Shown here in pieces: positions 15,528 to 19,670 of a stretch of 19,670 bases of DNA. The stretch is from DAOMOD01 sp035444205. Its GTDB lineage: Bacteria; Pseudomonadota; Gammaproteobacteria; Xanthomonadales; BPKI01. The position numbers and the translations under genes were made by a program. Position 1 is the first letter of the stretch, and every line of letters begins with the position of its first letter. The stretch spans positions 1-19,670 of the forward strand of contig DAOMOD010000068.1 of assembly GCA_035444205.1 (NCBI GenBank), read 5' to 3'. The notes beneath the pieces were generated by a model. That model did not search any database and had not been told where the DNA came from. It worked only from the letters and a program-made list of their open reading frames with translations.

Positions 15528-17852
15528 ATGATCGCCTTCGGACACGCCTTTATCCTGCGCGGCACGTGTGCACTGGTGCTGTCGCTACTGGCCACTGCGG
15601 CAAGCCCGCAGTCCTTCACCGGCAGCATGTCCGGTACCTGGTGGAATCCGGCGCGCAACGGCGAAGGCCAGTTCATCACCTTCGAGCAGCTTGGAGACCG
15701 CTCGGTGGTGGTGTTGGCCTATTTCACCTACGACGCCCACGGCAATGCGAGCTGGAAGGTCGGCAACACCGATTTCTCGCCCGGCACCACGAGTATTTCG
15801 TTTCCCACCGGGACTGGAAGCGGCCCGCGATTCGGTGTCGGGTTCCGCCCCGGCGACGCCTCGTTTGTCGATGGCGGCACGGTGACGCTGAGTTTCATCG
15901 CCTGTGATCGCCTCGGTTTTGCCTATGTCGACGAGACGGAGAGTTTCGCGTTCGAGATCCAGCGATTGGTTGGCCCGCTGGACGGCGAAGCCTGCGACGG
16001 CTCGGATACAGGGCCTGCGGCGAGCACCTTCATCGGCAGCCTGTCCGGCGGCTGGTGGGATCCTGAGCGCAGCGGCGAAGGCACCTTCATTGCCTTCGAG
16101 CGCGTCGGCGAGCGGCGCGTGGCATCGTTGTTCTATTTCACCTACGACGACCAAGGCCAACCCGGATGGCTGGTCGGCAACATCGACTATGGCGCCGATG
16201 CAACGCGTATCGAGATCCCGCTGATCAAGGGCTCCGGCGCACGTTTCGGCGAGGCCTTCGACACTGCTGACGTAAGGATCGATCTCGCCGGGCGCGCGAC
16301 GATTGAAAACATGGGATGCGACGGAATGCGGTTCCGCTATACCGGCCACGTGACGTTCGGGCTCAACTTCAGTCGCCTGGTCGGCGATCTGATCGACACG
16401 CCCTGCACCCTCGAATCCGCGCCGCCGCTGTTTCTGGACAACCAGTTGCGGATGCTGATCGCAAGGGAGGGCCTGACCGGTGATCCCAGCCGTGGCCGCG
16501 AACTTCCGGGGATCGATGCGCCCCTCGCGCAGCTCGGTAAGCTGCTGTTCTTCAGCAAGACCCTGAGCGCAGAGTTCGATGTGTCCTGTGCGACCTGCCA
16601 CCACCCTGCGCTCGGTGGCGGCGACGGCCTGGCGCTGTCGATCGGCGCAGGTGCCGTGGAGCCGGATGTTGTGGGTCCCGGGCGAAGACTCGCGGACAAC
16701 AGCATTCTGGTGGGACGCAACGCCAACACCATCTTCAATATCGGACTCTATGACGCCAGCCTGTTCTGGGATTCACGAATCGAGAGCCTCGGCAGCGAAC
16801 CTGGGCAGAACGGCGCCGCCAGTGGCATCCGCACGCCGGACACCACGGCAGGCGTCGCCGATCCGCAGGCGGGCGGCAATCTGGTGGCGGCGCAGGCACG
16901 CTTTCCGGGGGTTGGGCCGGCTGAAATGCTCGGTACCGGCTTTCCGGGCATGTCCGATGCGCAGATCCGCGCCCACCTTGCGGCACGCATCGGCAATTAC
17001 GGCAGTGGCGCCGGACTGCTGCCGCCGAGTCAATGGCTGGAGCGGTTCCAGACGGCTTTCGACAGCGATGCCGGGCCCGAACAGCTCATCACCTTCGACA
17101 ACATCGCCCTTGCGATCGGCGAGTACCAGCGCTCGGCGGTGTTTGTCGAGTCGCCCTGGGCGCGCTACGTTCGCGGCGACAACGCTGCCATCAGCCAGTC
17201 TGCCAAGGCCGGGGCGTTGTTCTTCTTCAGGCGGGTCGACGAAGGCGGCACGCAGTGCTCACAATGCCACAGCGGAGATTTCTTCACCGACGAGCGTCAC
17301 CACGTGCTGGGATTCCCACAGGTCGGTCCTGGCATGGGCGACGGCGGCAACGGCGACTTCGGGCGCGGGCGCGAAACCGGATTGGACGCCGACCGGTTCG
17401 CATTTCGAACCCCAAGCCTGCTCAATATCGAGTTGGGCGCGCCATATGGGCACGCCGGTGCGTATGGCGACTTCCACACGGTATTGGACCACTACGCGGT
17501 CCCGCAGGACACCATTAACACCTTCCTGCTCGCACGCCGTTGGTGCACGCTGCCCCCGTTCAACAGCGATCCCAATTGCGCTGCCGCAGTGGGAAGTGTG
17601 CAGTCCAACACGCTGGCTGCCTTGGCGCGCATGGAGGCCATTCGCGCTTCGGACCCGGCCAACGGGATGCCGTTGATCAATATCGCGGCAGTGCCGATCT
17701 CTGCGGTTCCGCAGATGATCGACTTCATGCGCTCGCTCACCGATCCCTGCTTGCGCGACCGCGCCTGCTTTGGACGCTGGATTCCGACGCCCGGCGAGGC
17801 CCCGGACGCCTTTCAGCTCAATGCCGTCAACGGATCGGGCGAGCCGTGGTAG
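15528..17852 (+). CDS. Secreted MauG/CcpA-type di-heme cytochrome c protein with duplicated N-terminal module
   Basis: A 774-residue exported protein. ATG 15528 has GGAG seven bases upstream (15517-15520) and a Sec signal ending near TAASPQS. Residues of roughly 29-165 and 168-300 are two copies of one module. The first opens SGTWWNPARNGEGQFITFEQ and the second SGGWWDPERSGEGTFIAFER. Each continues with YFTYDxxGxxxWxVGN and ends in a Cys-containing segment. The C-terminal part (from about 315) is a MauG/cytochrome c peroxidase domain. The first heme site, CATCHHP, is at residue 354, preceded by LGKLLFFSKTLSAEFDVS; the second, CSQCHSG, is at residue 577. RTPSLLNIELGAPYGHAG is also typical of the family. 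Such enzymes reduce H2O2 or oxidise protein or peptide substrates in the periplasm. Cys/His heme ligands are intact. The product is much longer than the 330-400 residues of a plain peroxidase because of the repeats. Substrate and electron donor are unknown. Confidence 0.9.
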   Translation: MIAFGHAFILRGTCALVLSLLATAASPQSFTGSMSGTWWNPARNGEGQFITFEQLGDRSVVVLAYFTYDAHGNASWKVGNTDFSPGTTSISFPTGTGSGPRFGVGFRPGDASFVDGGTVTLSFIACDRLGFAYVDETESFAFEIQRLVGPLDGEACDGSDTGPAASTFIGSLSGGWWDPERSGEGTFIAFERVGERRVASLFYFTYDDQGQPGWLVGNIDYGADATRIEIPLIKGSGARFGEAFDTADVRIDLAGRATIENMGCDGMRFRYTGHVTFGLNFSRLVGDLIDTPCTLESAPPLFLDNQLRMLIAREGLTGDPSRGRELPGIDAPLAQLGKLLFFSKTLSAEFDVSCATCHHPALGGGDGLALSIGAGAVEPDVVGPGRRLADNSILVGRNANTIFNIGLYDASLFWDSRIESLGSEPGQNGAASGIRTPDTTAGVADPQAGGNLVAAQARFPGVGPAEMLGTGFPGMSDAQIRAHLAARIGNYGSGAGLLPPSQWLERFQTAFDSDAGPEQLITFDNIALAIGEYQRSAVFVESPWARYVRGDNAAISQSAKAGALFFFRRVDEGGTQCSQCHSGDFFTDERHHVLGFPQVGPGMGDGGNGDFGRGRETGLDADRFAFRTPSLLNIELGAPYGHAGAYGDFHTVLDHYAVPQDTINTFLLARRWCTLPPFNSDPNCAAAVGSVQSNTLAALARMEAIRASDPANGMPLINIAAVPISAVPQMIDFMRSLTDPCLRDRACFGRWIPTPGEAPDAFQLNAVNGSGEPW
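15627..16413 (+). repeat. Intragenic tandem duplication, WWxPxRxGEG modules
   Basis: Two in-frame modules of about 130 codons each within the di-heme protein gene, opening near 15627 and 16038. They share WW(N/D)P(A/E)R(N/S)GEG, FxxFExxGxRxVxxLxYFTYDxxGxxxWxVGN, GSGxRFGxxF and a terminal (Q/S)RLVGxLxxxxC. Conservation is at protein level; the DNA copies are diverged, so the duplication is old. Confidence 0.75.
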
Positions 17853-17859
17853 TGCGCGT

Positions 17860-17926
17860 GACCGAGGCCGCACCTGCATAGGTGCAGCGCTTGCAGGAGG
17901 GGCCTCGGTCCCGATACTTGCAGGAG
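17860..17926. repeat. REP/BIME-like palindromic element
   Basis: GACCGAGGCC (17860-17869) and GGCCTCGGTC (17901-17910) form a perfect 10-bp outer stem. Inside it, GCACCT (17870-17875) and AGGTGC (17880-17885) form a second hairpin. CTTGCAGGAG occurs twice in direct orientation (17890-17899 and 17917-17926). The layout of a G-rich tetranucleotide-like head followed by an imperfect GC palindrome recalls the intergenic REP elements of xanthomonads and pseudomonads. It lies between convergent genes and may also act as a bidirectional terminator. Confidence 0.5.
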
Positions 17927-18075
17927 CATGATGCCTGAAGTAGACCGACTTTCTTGACGGATCCGACAGCATGGAAAGTGTTACCCGCCATGTCGCTGGT
18001 GTAGTGGAGCAGTTTGGGCTTGGACGACTTGCCAGGCGTCGCTCCGCGGCATCGGCTCATGTCGATCCTGTCTGG

Positions 18076-18657
18076 TCATCCGGCCTTCAAGGGCCCGGCG
18101 ACCTTGTACGTACTGAAGATGACGCCAGATGGCATTGCCTGTGAGCTGACGAGCTCGAATGTGCGCGCCGGGGTTTTCTCGGCGAAGAAGCGCTTCCCCG
18201 TGCCCAATAGAACTGGATAGACGATCAGCAGGACTTCATCGGCAAGTCCATGCTCGAGCAGCGGCGATATAAGCGTGGAGCTACCCCAGAGGATAAGGTC
18301 CGGGCCGTCCTGCGACTTGATGCGGCGTACGCCCCCCACAACGTCCGGTCCGAAGCCCTCGACCGGACCCCATTCAAGACTTTCCGGACGGTGAGTGGCG
18401 ACATGTTTTGTTGCCGCATTGAGACTGTCCGCCATCGGACTGCTTGGTACCATTGGCCAGAAGCCCGACCAGATATCGTAGGTGCGACGGCCAAGCAGCA
18501 GGTCGAAGCGCTCGCCCTGCGCGGCCATGAGTGCGTCCCGGCCAGCGGGGGTCCGATAGGGCGTGGTCCAGTCGCTGTAGGGGAAATCGTCATCATCGGC
18601 GGAGTGCTGGATGACGCCGTCCAGCGAGATGTGTTCGATGATCTTCAGCTTTCTCAT
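18076..18657 (-). CDS. Dihydrofolate reductase-like protein, RibD C-terminal family
   Basis: A 193-residue cytoplasmic protein of the RibD-C/DHFR-like fold. ATG 18657 has GGAGAGG close upstream and begins MRKLKIIEHISLDGVIQHSA, the classic first strand and SxDG loop of this family. The NADPH-binding LLLGRRTYDIWSGFWP motif (residues ~54-69) and ILWGSSTLISPLLEHGLADEVLLIVYPVLLGTGKRFF follow. The latter is the conserved G-S-x-x-L-I…D-E…P-V-x-L-G-x-G-x-x-F pattern. Family members are NADPH-dependent reductases related to the riboflavin enzyme RibD, but stand-alone proteins like this mostly have no assigned substrate. It is not a true folate DHFR by motif and has no rib neighbours. It sits alone between the REP-like element and a leftward beta-helix gene 108 bases upstream. 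Confidence 0.88.
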   Translation of the reverse strand: MRKLKIIEHISLDGVIQHSADDDDFPYSDWTTPYRTPAGRDALMAAQGERFDLLLGRRTYDIWSGFWPMVPSSPMADSLNAATKHVATHRPESLEWGPVEGFGPDVVGGVRRIKSQDGPDLILWGSSTLISPLLEHGLADEVLLIVYPVLLGTGKRFFAEKTPARTFELVSSQAMPSGVIFSTYKVAGPLKAG

Positions 18658-18765
18658 CTGCCTCTCCGGATTGTGGCGTCCTGGAAGGCCGATGTACGAA
18701 CTCACGATGGGCATGCCAGGAGATCGAGTCATCCGAGCCAGCAAGATCGGAAATGGCGCAGGCCG

Positions 18766-19670
18766 TCAAGGCTCGACCGGAAGTGCATCCGGGTCGTTGC
18801 TGGCGAATGCCGGCAGGTTGCGCCAGGGGTCGGGCGGAAAGCTCAGCGCCGGATCGTATTGGAAGGTGTGGGTCGCCACGCCATAGTCGCAATCTCCGCC
18901 CACCCCCACGCAGGCGTTTTCGAGCAACTGCACCCGGGCGGCGCTTACCGCATCCGCGTTCAGCGCGTGCCAGGCGATGCGCCGCGCCTGCCAGCTCCGC
19001 CCCGCCTGCGAGGCATCGATGGAGGCGCCGAATGAAACCGGCGCATCGGGCAGCAGATATACCACCGGATCATGGACATACACATGGTCGGTCGTGGATC
19101 CGGAAAGCTGGGCGAAGGCGTCGTTGAGCAGCAGCCCGCCGCTGGTGAGCGTCGATTCGCGCATCCAGGTGCCGCCCTTGATGTACACGTAGTCCACCGG
19201 CGCATCGCCCATGCGCACCAGCTTGTGGAAGGAGACGCGCACGCTGTTGTCGATCAGCAGCAGGTTGTCGCCGCCGCCGAGGCGAAAGGCCCACGAGTTG
19301 CGGTTACCGGAGGTGACGATGTTGTTGTTGGCGAAAAACACGTTGCGCGCACCCGAGCTTATCTGTGCCGCACCATCGATCTCGGCACCGAAGGTCACCG
19401 GCAGCACGCGAATGAAGGAATTGACCACGGCGAAGCGATCGAGCACCTCGTCCGCCCCCGGTCCCGCCGGCATGTTGAAGCCGATGCCGGAGCGGTTCGC
19501 CGACGGCACAACGCCGTTGTTGATGGCGACGCCATCGAACACGATATCGGTCGACGGACCGATGGCCAGCACACTGCCGACCTGGCCGCCGCGGATGCGA
19601 ATGCGGTGGCTGGGTGCATGCGTGGGACCCGGCAGGCTGCCGATCACCAGGAAGTCGATCACCACGGCGC
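18766..19670 (-). CDS. Beta-helix-like exported protein (3' part; 5' end outside window)
   Basis: Open from the right window edge to TGA at 18766, about 301 codons. The true start lies outside the window; the GTG at 19665 is not a convincing start. The fragment shows the irregular short-strand, Asn- and Gly-rich pattern of right-handed parallel beta-helices: RIRIRGGQVGSVLAIGPSTD, IVFDGVAINNG, RNVFFANNNIVTSGNRN, NLLLIDNSVRVSF, VDYVYIKGGTWMRESTL and TDHVYVHDPVVYLL. Repeated NN, ND and GG turn positions suit a pectate-lyase-like or parallel beta-helix repeat protein. A C-terminal cap with two Cys (ENACVGVGGDCDYG) follows, ending FASNDPDALPVEP. Such proteins are usually exported, as polysaccharide lyases or surface proteins. 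No catalytic residues can be assigned. It is on the same strand as the reductase gene downstream. Confidence 0.75.
   Translation of the reverse strand, partial: AVVIDFLVIGSLPGPTHAPSHRIRIRGGQVGSVLAIGPSTDIVFDGVAINNGVVPSANRSGIGFNMPAGPGADEVLDRFAVVNSFIRVLPVTFGAEIDGAAQISSGARNVFFANNNIVTSGNRNSWAFRLGGGDNLLLIDNSVRVSFHKLVRMGDAPVDYVYIKGGTWMRESTLTSGGLLLNDAFAQLSGSTTDHVYVHDPVVYLLPDAPVSFGASIDASQAGRSWQARRIAWHALNADAVSAARVQLLENACVGVGGDCDYGVATHTFQYDPALSFPPDPWRNLPAFASNDPDALPVEP

Overview
The window is GC-rich, densely coding chromosomal DNA from a Gram-negative bacterium. The gene set suggests a gammaproteobacterium, most likely of the Xanthomonadales (Lysobacterales) type. It has a DbpA-type RNA helicase, an RF2 gene with the classical programmed frameshift, lysS, lipobox and Sec signal peptides, a di-heme MauG-type protein carrying repeats with a WWxPxRxGEG core, and a REP-like palindrome. 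The taxonomic placement is an inference from gene content. No rRNA, tRNA, CRISPR array, transposase or phage gene was recognised.

Region 1 (1-5834) is the housekeeping block. A leftward dbpA, cut by the window edge, is divergent from a PLP-dependent decarboxylase. prfB (RF2) follows, with its in-frame TGA and CTTTGAC slip site. The next gene in the same direction is lysS. A VapBC toxin-antitoxin pair lies between prfB and lysS, and its toxin stop overlaps the lysS start. lysS is broken in this sequence by a net -1 frameshift in class II motif 2, best explained as a 4-base deletion. This is either a sequencing or assembly error or a real lesion in a normally essential gene.

Region 2 (5835-10875) is leftward. 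It holds a class D (OXA-type) beta-lactamase with all its motifs, a 606-residue membrane-anchored protein of unknown function, and a secreted TPR protein. Three hairpins fill the gap between the convergent lysS and beta-lactamase genes.

Region 3 (11146-17852) is rightward and almost entirely made of exported proteins. It contains a mini-protein resembling the start of a Hint domain, an alpha/beta hydrolase with a Tat- or lipoprotein-like leader, a secreted DUF6345-like protein with His/Cys spacing reminiscent of clan CD peptidases, a lipoprotein immediately downstream, and a MauG-like di-heme protein with a duplicated N-terminal module. Nothing ties these into one pathway except export and proximity. 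The secreted DUF6345-like protein plus lipoprotein is the most plausible two-gene unit and the best candidate for an uncharacterised system.

Region 4 (17853-19670) has a REP-like palindrome, a leftward RibD-C/DHFR-like reductase, and the 3' part of a leftward secreted beta-helix-like protein that runs off the right edge.
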